Positions 8,789 to 18,039 of a DNA stretch of 21,896 bases are shown piece by piece; positions within the stretch are counted from its first letter, which is position 1; every line of letters starts with the position of its first letter. Position numbers and translations under genes: made by a program. Source of the stretch: Paraglomus occultum. Taxonomy: Eukaryota; Glomeromycota; Glomeromycetes; Paraglomerales; Paraglomeraceae. Location of the stretch: assembly GCA_910592205.1 (NCBI GenBank), contig CAJVPJ010000559.1, forward strand, positions 1-21,896, in the 5' to 3' direction. Below the pieces are notes generated by a model, which worked only from the letters and a program-made list of their open reading frames with translations, had not been told where the DNA came from and did not search any database.

Positions 8789-10246
8789 TAATCGAGAATC
8801 GCCAGAAGATATGGTACCAGATAGGGAAAAAAAGTTCATTTATTAGCTGATAGATTACGGCAGATCACTGATAGCGATATGAGTTTAACACTGACAATGC
8901 TGTTGTGACCAATATTAATGACACAGTATCCTAAAAACGCAAAAGTCTTTTTTCACATAACAACAATACGCGTACATTTTATAACCCAAATCGCAATCTG
9001 AGAAATTGGCACACCGTCTAAATATCACACCAATAAGCGACACCTAATCAACATTGTTTACGTGATGTTATCGCGATTTTGGTTTTTACTGCCCACGGAC
9101 CATGCGTTCAAGTTCTTTTTACATAACTCTTAGAATTAGTAGATAATTCACGCCATAAAGGATGGTAAAGCAGATAGTTACCTTTTACATCTCATACCTC
9201 AACGCTGACATCGATAATAATAAGTCGGTTTGGCTCAGCCATATATTTTTCATAAGTCGGCCAATATATTAATGTTTGCCGACAACAACTTAGACTGGGC
9301 TTTAGCGAACATCTCGCTGTGAATAAAAGTTTCTCGCGATCTACTGTTTGCCGACCTATCGAGACTGACTGTGTACATAGCAGATAGAATACAGGTTAAA
9401 TAGTAATGGTAATCGTTTATGAGTAAAGGGCACAGTTAAAAATCACGATCGTGTGCGACTGTTTTGTTACTCTTACTCCCCGTTTAGTTGGAACACTTTT
9501 CTTACTATCAATACGAACGAGTTCGCATATTAGAAACACTACAGTCTCGAAAGAGTGCTTCCCTATAAACAACGAAACAGTCGAGGAGCTAATATTCAGT
9601 GTCGTATATCATTGCTCTCCCAGATATATACAGTATTTTGTTCTTCCGAGTTAAGATCGAATTGAAACACATCTTGCAATCGATAAGAATCGCTTCAATA
9701 ATAGTGTTAAACTCTTGGTGTCATATAGCTTAGATAGTAGCTGATTTCCGGTATGCGACCTTTCATACTGTAAATTCATTTTTTTATGTAAAGGCCTAAG
9801 CGTGAGTGACTCAAAAGTATCGGCAACTCTCACAACTTTCAGGATTCGTTCTCTATTTCGACTATGGAATTGTAAATTTCACTTTAATGAGTATCTTTAA
9901 ACTTGTGCTTTTACATGAAGGACTTTCTGTATCCAATCTCGATCATGCTGATCCCATAATTAATATATGAGGATAAATAATTAAATTGATTAGTGCGACA
10001 ACCATAACACCAAACTAAAACAACCTATGATGAATGTGATGATCTGTTAAACTCATCCTCTTATCGTGCGGCAAGAGGGATGATGATGATAGCAGTCATA
10101 CCAATTTAACCACCAATAACCGACTGCTTATTGCTTATCTGAGGTTGTTGATGGAAAGGTGTGAAACGGCAGTAACAGCCAAAAATTAGATGAAAAAAAG
10201 AACAATAAAAAGTGGAACAAAAAGACAGTAGTTAAAAATCCTTAGT
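8789..10246. other. gene-poor region
   Basis: No confident gene is seen. On the minus strand near 9236-9192 a short frame reads MAEPNRLIIIDVSVE and stops at a good donor, GTATGA. A hydrophobic continuation (TVSLILVTTALSVLNSYRYQ) occurs some 200-260 bp further along after a TTTTTAG acceptor, but the gene then ends abruptly; this is weak. A plus frame at 9451-9654 shows no motif. The motifs TTGCCGAC and GTCGG recur at 9229-9350 without forming a clear array. Confidence 0.35.
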
Positions 10247-10498
10247 ATGGCAAGATGTGATTGTCATAGTCACTCGTTCCCAAGTGCTGCAGGCTTGATA
10301 CGCCACAAGTAGTTCGGGCAGCTTGCTGACTATATAGATCACCACATCGAGGGCAAACCTGGCTGTTTACTTCACTCCGCACCTGCTGATAACCCGGATG
10401 GTGGGTTTGTAAATAGTGTAAGAAGCGTCATAAATCAAAGGCATCCGTCTATACTTTTAGCACATCCGCTATATCTAACGTCTGATAGTAACAAATAA
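10247..10498 (+). pseudogene. C2H2-like zinc-finger fragment with an in-frame stop
   Basis: The frame from ATG 10247 reads MARCDCHSHSFPSAAGLIRHK, then TAG at 10310-10312, then continues open for 61 codons as FGQLADYIDHHIEGKPG and onward to TAA 10496-10498. The spacing Cys-X-Cys-X(3)-F-X(5)-L-X(2)-H resembles a degenerate C2H2/BED-type finger, and the His pair in DHH downstream might supply ligands. The text after the stop still looks coding, so the TAG is likely a recent disabling mutation or the gene is a relic of a mobile-element or regulatory protein. No neighbouring exon was found. The family cannot be named. Confidence 0.4.
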
Positions 10499-10659
10499 AT
10501 GTCTAGTAAGAACCGTAATGCTGCGCTTGACAAATTACATAATTGAAAACACATTAGCAGTTACGACTATGGATTGATATTTGACGTAGGATAATTAAGC
10601 GTATATATACACGATGACGCTCGATAATGATTCCCTGATAAAATGGTTTTATTCGGAAC

Positions 10660-10860
10660 GAAGTTAGAAGTTCGTAAAACGGATACTCGGAAAACCGATA
10701 ATTCGCAAAATCGATACTTTTTCAAATTTTAATCGTAAAACCGATAACACATATGAGATATAGATCTCGCAAAACAATGCATGTACCGATCATACTCCTA
10801 ATTCGAAAACCGATCGATTTTCCGAGTAGAAACAAAATCATAATCCCGAAGTCGACCGAT
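10660..10860. repeat. cluster of short AAAACCGAT repeats with an inverted pair
   Basis: The motif AAAACCGAT or near variants (AAAACGGAT, AAAATCGAT) occurs at least five times in about 140 bp, often preceded by TCG. ACTCGGAAAACCGAT at 10685-10699 is answered by ATCGATTTTCCGAGT at 10813-10827, an inverted match with one difference. This may be a short palindromic MITE or a subterminal repeat block of a larger decayed element. Confidence 0.6.
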
Positions 10861-11760
10861 ACTTTTTTCTGATTGCTTTATCTTTAATTCATCCGACGAT
10901 ATGTATAACCCCTAACATTCGTTGGATTGATAAGAATGAACTATTGCTAGAGATTATATGCAGTTGACTCTGAATATATCAGCAAAAGTGGTTGGCCGGA
11001 TCCGGTATACGTTGAAAGACGACATAACGGACTTTGGGTGCCAGTACTTTCGACCGTTATGTTGACGAGCCCGTTATATTAAATTGTAATTTATATCGGA
11101 TTCTTACGTTATAACGGCGGTCTTTTATTATTTAGTATTATGTGTGACCGAAAATCTACTACTTTGAGACGCAAATGTCTCCCAATGCTTTTCACAACGA
11201 TAGAAATTTTCTTTTTTAATTTCTCAAATTCAAACAAAGCAAGAAGATCGAATCTGTTGGGCTTGAGAACACGTCATATTATAAAAAGCCATTCCAAGAT
11301 ATTGAGAGCGAACTATTTAATTTGCTCCAAATATAGTGAAAAATATATTCATTAAAATATTAATATAGGGAGTAAAGTGTAGACAATATTAAAGCTAATA
11401 TAAACTTTGATTATACATAGTGCTCCTCCCCCACGGAGTAGCGGATTATACTATGCAATATAAACGTAACATAATTGTATTTTGCGCGTCAATTAAACTT
11501 GTTGGCAGTGTTGTTTTACAACTATTTGATACCTTTATAGATAGTTTTTATTTTCCTTTACTAAAAAAAATTGACAAAGTCAGCGAAAGAGTTTTGATTT
11601 TATCCTGGAACTTTAATTGACAAAGCGCAAAATCCACATTGTAACCGGAAAAGTTTATTTAAAAATTGCATTCAGAATAAGAATAATTAAAATACATAAT
11701 TACAAAAGTTTTATAAATCTGCGTTAAAAAATAGTTGAAAAATTATAAAATGTTTTAATA
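10861..11760. other. AT-rich gene-poor region with element-like ends
   Basis: No gene is supported; plus frames at 11140-11355 and 11420-11620 are AT-driven and motif-free. Around 10960, CAGTTGACTCTGAATATATC resembles a pogo/Tigger terminal repeat. Inverted pairs follow, such as CGACATAACGG (near 11021) with CCGTTATGTTG (near 11053), and TATAACGGCGG near 11110. These may be the remains of a second pogo-like element related in style to that at 20926-21646, but no matching far end was found. Confidence 0.35.
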
Positions 11761-11767
11761 CTTACAC

Positions 11768-12064
11768 TCGATGGACAAAAGTTTGAATCCAAAACTTTTA
11801 CAACATTTATTTCAGAAATTCACTAAACAAAATCTAATAAAATTTATATTATTCGAAACTCTATCTCTCCTGTATATTTTTCATTATTATTATTTTGTAA
11901 AAATTTAAAGCAAAAATTTACGTCACACCAACCATTTTATATTACTATGGTCGAGTTTGGATCCAAATATTTTATGGCGTTTATTTCAAAAGTTTACTAA
12001 CAAAATTCAATAAAATTTATATCGTTCGAAAGCTGTACTTCTCCTGTATATTTTTTGCTAATAA
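11768..12064. repeat. two imperfect direct repeats (~115 bp each, ~180 bp period)
   Basis: Unit A (about 11768-11885) and unit B (about 11948-12064) share the order TGGxxxAxTTTGxATCCAAA, TTTATTTCA, AAATTTATAT, TTCGAAA and CTCTCCTGTATATTTTT, with scattered mismatches. Unit B also resembles the segment upstream of Tc1-like copy 1 (near 938-1005). These look like duplicated subterminal regions of a Tc1-like element. Confidence 0.75.
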
Positions 12065-12082
12065 CACGTTCCTTCTTGGGGG

Positions 12083-12111
12083 TGTTGTTGTTGTTGTTGT
12101 TGTTGTTGTTG
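12083..12111. repeat. GTT trinucleotide microsatellite
   Basis: About nine to ten GTT units lie just upstream of the transposase HTH start. This is the complement type of the AAC/CAA repeat near 449-496. Confidence 0.9.
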
Positions 12112-12136
12112 TGATGAACATAGAAGAATCAAAACA

Positions 12137-12450
12137 ATGTCGATTTTATTAAAAAATGGGGGAAAATTGCAAATTCTAACAGTAGCAATGCGCTCACAAA
12201 TTACTGGCCTTCGCATGGGTGGTTATACAATACAAAACATTAGCAAACTGCTCGATTTTCCCATTGGAATGGTCAAAACTACTATAAGACGTTATGGAGA
12301 TTCAGAGATGCTTATAAGTAAAAGAAGAAGCGGCCGGCCCAAATTGTTTAGTGATAGTAAACAAAAAGTCTGAAGAAAATTATTGATAAAAATAACAAAA
12401 TTTCAGCTGATAAACTACAGAAGTCTAGAAGAATGTACCAGATATTAAAT
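12137..12450 (+). pseudogene. Tc1-like transposase N-terminal HTH remnant
   Basis: The ATG at 12137 opens a frame reading RSQITGLRMGGYTIQNISKL then VKTTIRRYG and RRSGRPKLFS, the paired-like first helix-turn-helix and GRPK linker of Tc1-like transposases. After KQK near 12367 a single-base slip gives V-stop; the next frame continues LKKIIDKNNKISADKL, the start of the second HTH domain, before dissolving near 12450. The DDE catalytic domain is absent. It is a broken N-terminal half of a transposase of the same superfamily as copies 1-3, possibly of another subfamily. Confidence 0.78.
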
Positions 12451-12541
12451 TTATAAAAGGTTTTCGAGTTTAGGTTTCAGTTTACCGAATAAAATGATGT
12501 GACATAAAACTTTATCTTACGTCAATTTAACTTTTTACAAA

Positions 12542-12906
12542 ATTCAACGTCCAGCCTTACCACTACACAAGGAGGTTGCTTCAGTCCTTGGAATTGGTGA
12601 GATAACCCTTGCGCGAGTTGCTGAACGTAATAACGGTGAAAATGAAAATTCTCGGAGCGTTCAGAGCGAAGAATGCAAGGGCGTCCGAGGAAAAGCCCCG
12701 ATCACGATGTTGTTGATCTCATACACAGGTTTGTTATGACTGGTCCACATCCTAATCTTCTTGCTATTAGAGACAAATTATTGCACGCATTTAACGATAA
12801 GGTTACGTCTAAGGTAGTTCTTGGGTTTTGGCAAAGATCGCTTGATAGGGCCAAAGAATATGAAATTTTCACGATGATACATTATTGGTCGAAAGTGACA
12901 GTGTAG
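12542..12906 (+). pseudogene. IS630/Tc1-related transposase DNA-binding-domain remnant (second family)
   Basis: One frame reads LHKEVASVLGIGEITLARV, a helix-turn-helix of the V-GIGE-T--R type. A frameshift near 12672 moves to a frame reading GRPRKSPDHDVVDLIHRFV then PNLLAIRDKLLHAF. The order HTH, GRPRK linker, then a helical block with PxLxxxxxKL matches the N-terminal half of a widespread eukaryotic IS630-like transposase family. The text ends at a TAG near 12904 shortly before the Tc1-type terminal sequence. No catalytic domain follows. Confidence 0.65.
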
Positions 12907-12950
12907 ATCAAGAGATTGATGACTAGTAAAACTTTTTGTCCGTGTATATG

Positions 12951-13484
12951 TTTTAACAAATTTCTACTGATACATTTCTCAAACCCAATTGCAAGTCAAT
13001 TTATTTAGGTATGTGAATGAATTTCAAAAAAATTTATTATGTATTACAAGACATGTGCAATAAATATTTTATAACGTAAACCAATATTTTATTTTAAATA
13101 GCTATTTCACAGTAGCAAGTTAGACATATAAACAACTGGAGTTCTACACTTTACCCGCATAGGATTTGGTCGAAGGCTCCCTAATACCTATGGGATTGAA
13201 TAAATACGATGAAAACGACTAATAACTTACGATTGGAGATATTCAACTGGCGTTCACTATGTCTTCTCTAATGACGGATATTCAGTCTGGTAATCTCTAG
13301 CTTTCGGCATATGCTTGAACTTGTTCGATGAGAGCGTGCGAGCGATTAACGACGAAATCACAGCAACGTTCCTATACTACAGTTATACCTAATAATAACG
13401 AATATAACACCGCTCGTACAAAACTATAGCTGTTTTACAAAACCGCTCGATTCCTTGTTGTTATTGTTATATGAATACACTTAA
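12951..13484. other. AT-rich spacer, no gene
   Basis: I see no coding signal or clear repeat here. The last part (13435-13484) may contain degraded upstream sequence of Tc1-like copy 3, but no motif is readable. Confidence 0.4.
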
Positions 13485-13735
13485 AATGCTCCTGTCCATA
13501 ATGCAAGAATAGTAAAAAAATGGAAAGATGAAAACAATGTAATATGTCTTCCTTGGCCCGAATGTCTTTGGGATGAGTTTGAAGGAAGAGTTCAGTCCTG
13601 TAAGCATTTACCACAAAATAAAAACAAAGAGGACGTATGGCAGATACTCCAGAAAGAATGGTATACATTGATGCCAAAATCTTGTTGGATAGTATGCTTG
13701 CAGTGACCCCCCAAATTTCTCCGACGATTCTGCAA
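13485..13735 (+). pseudogene. Tc1/mariner-like transposase remnant (copy 3), catalytic block deleted
   Basis: The plus strand reads NAPVHNARIVKKWKDENN, then LPWPECLWDEFEGRV and later DVWQILQKEWYTLMPKS. This is the second half of a Tc1/mariner DDE domain of the DNAPVH type. The expected SPDLNPIEN block between PWP and LWDE is gone (PWP-EC-LWDE), removing the last catalytic residue. After MPKS the continuation (LLDSMLAVTPQIS) lies in another frame. The wording differs from copies 1 and 2 (NAPVH versus PKHTS), so this is a distinct Tc1/mariner subfamily. Confidence 0.8.
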
Positions 13736-13758
13736 TTTAATTGGTTTGTTTGAAAAAG

Positions 13759-13974
13759 TTAATTGGTCCCCTGTAAAAAGTATTGGTAAACGCGAATAAT
13801 CATTCGTTTTTCGTTGCTGGTTAAAGAACTTCGCTCTCTATCTAGGTCTTCCATGAGAAAGATAAATATCTGAAGTGCGACATTTCCCTTACATTTTATT
13901 TGATTTGTATGCTCACATGATTCGACGAATTTTAGGTGACGAATTTCGTGTATCAACTTTTTTGCGCCGGGCAT
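13759..13974 (-). pseudogene. possible N-terminal fragment of an IS630-like transposase
   Basis: The minus-strand frame ends in DLDRERSSLTSNEKRMIIRV followed by YQYF, resembling the opening (L-EK-MI--VY-YF) of the transposase family whose later DNA-binding part lies at 12542-12906 on the other strand. The upstream part of the frame (MPGAKKLIHEIRHLKF) shows no recognisable motif. A plus-strand frame over 13875-14123 overlaps and has no motif. It is likely a relic. Confidence 0.4.
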
Positions 13975-14123
13975 TTTTTGGAGGACGTTCGCGTTCCATC
14001 ATTGTTTTGCACATACGATTTGACGCTAAAGGTGCGCCTTCAACAAAATGGAAGTCATTTTTGGAGGGAAGCTGTACGCAAATTGTTGTTACTTTTCAAG
14101 TCCGTCATGTAGAAGTAAAATAA

Positions 14124-14591
14124 AGAATTTATTATTTAGTATGGGATAAGCTATCCAATTTATCATTCAATATCCAACAATCAAACCTACATGGGATATG
14201 GGCTGCTTATATATCTTCAGACGCTGTCGTGGCAAAAATTGAGCTAGATTTTCGATTGGCTAATTCTGCGTCACAACAAATTGTTTAATCGTGAAGGAAG
14301 AAACACGCTGAGGCGAGTATTTTGAATATTAAGCTTAATGATGGTAATTACTCATAAAATTTTGTTGAGTTGTTCCGGAGAATATGATTCGTCAATTTGG
14401 CAATTACCATTCTTATTTGCCATCGTCATAGTTTATCGCAAAGTTGGTACGGAAACTTTTTTCTAGTTCTCGGATCCATTAGACAACTAGTTCATCTAAA
14501 CTTTCACATTGACCAACGACTGGAAATGTCTTTGTTATAAAGTAAAGTTCATCGTTATGGAATCCGTACCGTAGAAATAGTAATAAATGTG
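14124..14591. other. intergenic region, no gene
   Basis: AT-rich sequence with no recognisable gene or repeat, between the transposase relics and the MITE-like element upstream of eIF2B epsilon. Confidence 0.5.
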
Positions 14592-14812
14592 ACAGATTAA
14601 AACGAAATCGGATTAAAACGAAATTTTTTCTATTTTAGTATGAAAATTATAAAATTTTTTGAGGATAATTTTTAGCCTTTTTTTGGGAATTTGGGTTAGG
14701 GATTTAGGATACCATTTGTTAGTAAAAGAGTATATGTGGGTTTCAAGGCATTAAAAGGAAACCCAAAAGACCCCAAAATTTCGTCTTAATCCGATTTCGT
14801 TTTAATCCGATG
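14592..14812. mobile_element. 220-bp MITE-like element with duplicated TIR module
   Basis: Left end 14595-14628 contains GATTAAAACGAAATCG then GATTAAAACGAAATTTT; the right end 14775-14807 is its reverse complement (AAAATTTCGTCTTAATCC then GATTTCGTTTTAATCC) with one mismatch. So each TIR is a double copy of a 16-bp module (ATCGGATTAAAACGAA). The interior is non-coding and includes GGGTTAGGGATTTAGG. It sits about 140 bp upstream of the eIF2B epsilon start codon, so it lies in the promoter region of that gene. Confidence 0.85.
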
Positions 14813-14948
14813 CCAATTTTATTCTTAGAAAAACTATTACTATAATAATATGAATAATATTGTTTCGTTCGAGTTATCTTTTGCCTCAGGTGACACCATA
14901 ATTTTGAACTGACAAGCGTTCGCCTTGAAAATATTGCATTCGGATACT

Positions 14949-17900
14949 ATGCCTCCGCGGAAAAATTTAGAGCCAGAAGCGACATTAAAGGCTGTTGTAC
15001 TTGCTGACAGTTTTAACGAACGTTTCAGACCGCTTACTTTCGATAAGCCTAGAGTATGCTAAGCGTTTTACGGTTTTGGAGTGTGATTCAAAAGTTTTCT
15101 ATTGCTGTGAGATGTTGAATCATATGTCTGTTGTTTATTCAGTGTCTATTACCATTATGTAACACACCTCTTCTTGAGTATACGCTGGAGTTTCTCGCTG
15201 TAGCAAGTGTTCAAGAAGTCGTATTATTATGTAAGAATCATCCTGAACAAATAAAGAATTACGTCAGGTACCATGTATGCATATATCGCGTTTTTATTCA
15301 TGACATTCAGCGCTATCACGACAGATTTTAATGAATTATGCCCTCAGGTCATCGAAATGGAATCGACCATATTCACCGCTAAAGATAACCACGATAGTCA
15401 CTCCAACTGCCTTGTCTGTTGGCGATGCGCTGAGAGAAGTAGATAATCGACATTTAATTTCATCTGATTTCATTCTTGTAAGCGGGGATGTTGTGTCGAA
15501 CGTTCAATTGGATAAGGCATTAGAGCTCCACAGGTAGCTATTTTATACTTTGAAAAATAAGAACTTATCTGTGTTCTTGCTCGAACTGATTCGTGGATTG
15601 TTTTTACGCGCAAGGGCTCGAAGGGCTACAGATAAGGATTCCATAATGACGATGGTATAATAACCTTCCATTGTACATTTCCGTCAATATTTTGTAAAAC
15701 GTGCTCACTATTGTAACCCTTTGGCATTCTTTTTCAAGGTCTTAAAAGAAGCGAGTCCATTTCATAGAACACGGTAAGCTGTCTGTTTTGCTATTCCACT
15801 ACTCAGATAAAAGCACGAAGGATGCGGACCCCACAGGGCTTTGCGTTTACAACATTCGATTCATGTTCTCGAAATAGGGCTTTGGGTGAATCATCTATTT
15901 TTGTGATTGATGAGAAAACAGATGAATGTCTTTATTACGATTCGTTGAAGCTGTTTCCGAGGAGAAGACGTATGGTTATGAGCATGGACGTGTTCGATAA
16001 ACACAGTAACGTTCAGATTAGAAACGATCTGATTGACTGTCAGATTGATATCTGCTCTGTAGAGGTATGGCATCTCGAGATAAACTAAATACTGGGATGG
16101 ATGCGAAGTCAATCTATTTGATGGAATTCTTTGTCAGTGCCCTAGTTCAACTGAAGTTTTATCTTACAGGTTCCCGCGCTATTCAGTGATAACTATGACT
16201 GGCAAGAAATAAGACAAGACTTTGTCTACGGCATTTTAACTACTGAATTTCCCAAAAAGACGATATACTCTCACATTGTAAAGGACTCTTATGCAGCACG
16301 CGTACGAAGTTTACAAACATATAATGCCATCAGCAAAGATATGTTGTCGAGATGGACTTATCCAATAGTTCCAGACAGCAATCTGCAGGAAGGCGATAGT
16401 TACAAGTATTTACGTGGACATATTTACAAAGAACAAGATGTCATATTGTCGAGATCGTGTGTCCTGGGGGAGAATGTTCAAATTGGAAGTGGCAGCGAGA
16501 TTGGCGAGAATGTCAAGATCAATAATTCGGTTATCGGACGTCGTGTTCAAATAGGTAGGTCAAAGTAGCCGCGTATACGTTTATTAATTAGCTTTCTAGT
16601 AATATCAATAACTTAACAATACATAGGAGTCAATGTAACGATTGAAGGATCGCACATATGGGACGATGTGAAAATAAGTGCCGGCTGTACAATATCGCAT
16701 TCCATTCTTGCAGCCGGAGTACAGCTGGAAGAAAATGTTACGGTTCAAAAGGATTGTCTGCTATCGTACTATGTAAGCATTCCTTTATTTACCCGTCAAT
16801 GCCTAATTTAACATGATGTTAACGCGGTCGCTAAAATAGGTTGTAGTAGGCCCTGATGTTAATTTGCCCCCTCACACAAAACTTACGAGACATACTGAAT
16901 CTTTGTCTGCTCAAGATAAAGGACTTTTAGATCATGGTAAGATTGGCAATAGTCTAAAGCTTTTAATATTATACATCATTAACTATAAATTTGCAACAGA
17001 TAACGATCAAACTTTAATAGGTGTTAATGGAAAGGGAAGTTTATGGAAAGACATGGAATCATTTGCAGACGATCAAGACTTCCGAAACGCCCAGATCGCC
17101 TCACTTGGTATGGATAGCAACTTGAAATTTCATATATCGTTAACTACCATTTAAGAGTTATTTTATGCCGTCTGTTATGGACAATCACGATGGACTTCTT
17201 AGCTTATGACCTATCAACGGTTACACTTACTGATTCCGGATCAGAAGCTTCCGTAATAAGCGTATCGTCCATTTCAGATGACGACGATTATGAAGATACG
17301 AATGGCAATGAGAACTTCTCCCGAGAGGTCGAGCAAACACTCGATCGTGCTTTTAATGAAAATCACAGCGTTGAAATAGCTGCATTAGAATTGAATACCC
17401 TTCGCATGGCAACGAACACTACTTTTCATGATCTACGTACTGTGGTCATTCCAAGCATTTTGGACTTGGTCAAGATTGAAAAGTTAAATGAAAGTGTGAA
17501 AGAGGTTTGTTGAAATGGAAAGAATAGTACGGAAGGATGTATGATGAAATGATAATAGTGCACATATATTTCAGGTGTTGAATAAATGGGGACTATTAAT
17601 TGGCAAACTTATTTTGTCCGAAACGGACCAGGTCGACACATTAAACATATTACAGGTACAATTAGTTTGTTGCTTTTGAAGAAATCTTTGTAATAATCAT
17701 ATTAATATGACTGATTATTAGGGACACTGTGCAAAAAAAGATTCTGCCTCAAAACTTCTTTTTTGGACTATTCGTTTGTTATATGAGCAAGATATAATTG
17801 AGGAAGATGCCATTATGGAGTGGTATCATTCCGAGAATGCAAGAGGCATCGGAAGACCTGACATATATGGCCAGTTAAGAGATTCGGTAATATAAATATG

Positions 17901-18039
17901 AATTGACGTATGACTGCCGTTCGAGCTATTTACGAATATTTGTTGGGTTCCATTTTATAAATAGCTTACGCCATTCGTTAGATGGTTGCAAGAAGCAGAG
18001 GAAGAGACGGAGGATGAAGCTAGTGGTAATGAGACATAG
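14949..18039 (+). CDS. GCD6: translation initiation factor eIF2B subunit epsilon (14 exons)
   Basis: Catalytic subunit of the nucleotide-exchange factor that recharges eIF2 with GTP in the cytosol. Exons: 14949-15053, 15143-15267, 15348-15533, 15615-15654, 15739-15773, 15878-16064, 16170-16554, 16627-16772, 16840-16936, 17000-17107, 17203-17504, 17575-17655, 17722-17886, 17965-18039. All junctions are GT-AG and keep frame, giving 678 aa (yeast 712). The nucleotidyl-transferase-like domain begins LKAVVLADSFNERFRPLTFD and includes SVGDALREVDNRHLISSDF. Left-handed beta-helix repeats lie at about 300-403 (SVIGRRVQIG, SHIWDDVKI). An acidic Ser/Asp linker is at about 475-500. The C-terminal W2 HEAT domain (about 570-678) ends PFVRWLQEAEEETEDE, the aromatic/acidic box that binds eIF2. 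The catalytic NF element is NY (N234-Y235). Exons 4 and 5 are only 40 and 35 bp. Confidence 0.95.

Larger units (their letters stand above)
11755..12950. mobile_element. decayed Tc1/IS630-like element, chimeric
   Basis: The left end CACTCGATGGACAAAAGTTT (about 11764) and the right end AAACTTTTTGTCCGTGTATA (about 12928-12947) are imperfect inverted matches in the style of Tc1 termini (GGACAAAAGTTT core). Between them lie the tandem repeat 11768-12064, a GTT microsatellite, a Tc1-type HTH domain (12137-12450) and a segment from a different IS630-like transposase (12542-12906). No DDE catalytic region is present. The whole is about 1.2 kb, shorter than an intact element, and looks like a deletion or nested-insertion product. 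Confidence 0.55.

Noticed and set aside
10960-11110. Possible second pogo-like element
   Set aside because: One terminal-like sequence and inverted internal motifs, but no matching far end and no TA duplication; kept only as a note.
13435-13677. Minus-strand open frame of 80 codons
   Set aside because: Antisense to Tc1-like transposase copy 3, whose plus-strand reading has family motifs.
13875-14123. Plus-strand open frame of 82 codons
   Set aside because: No motif; overlaps the more recognisable minus-strand transposase fragment and has no splice context.
15891-16112. Minus-strand open frame within eIF2B epsilon
   Set aside because: Antisense of exon 6 and the following intron.
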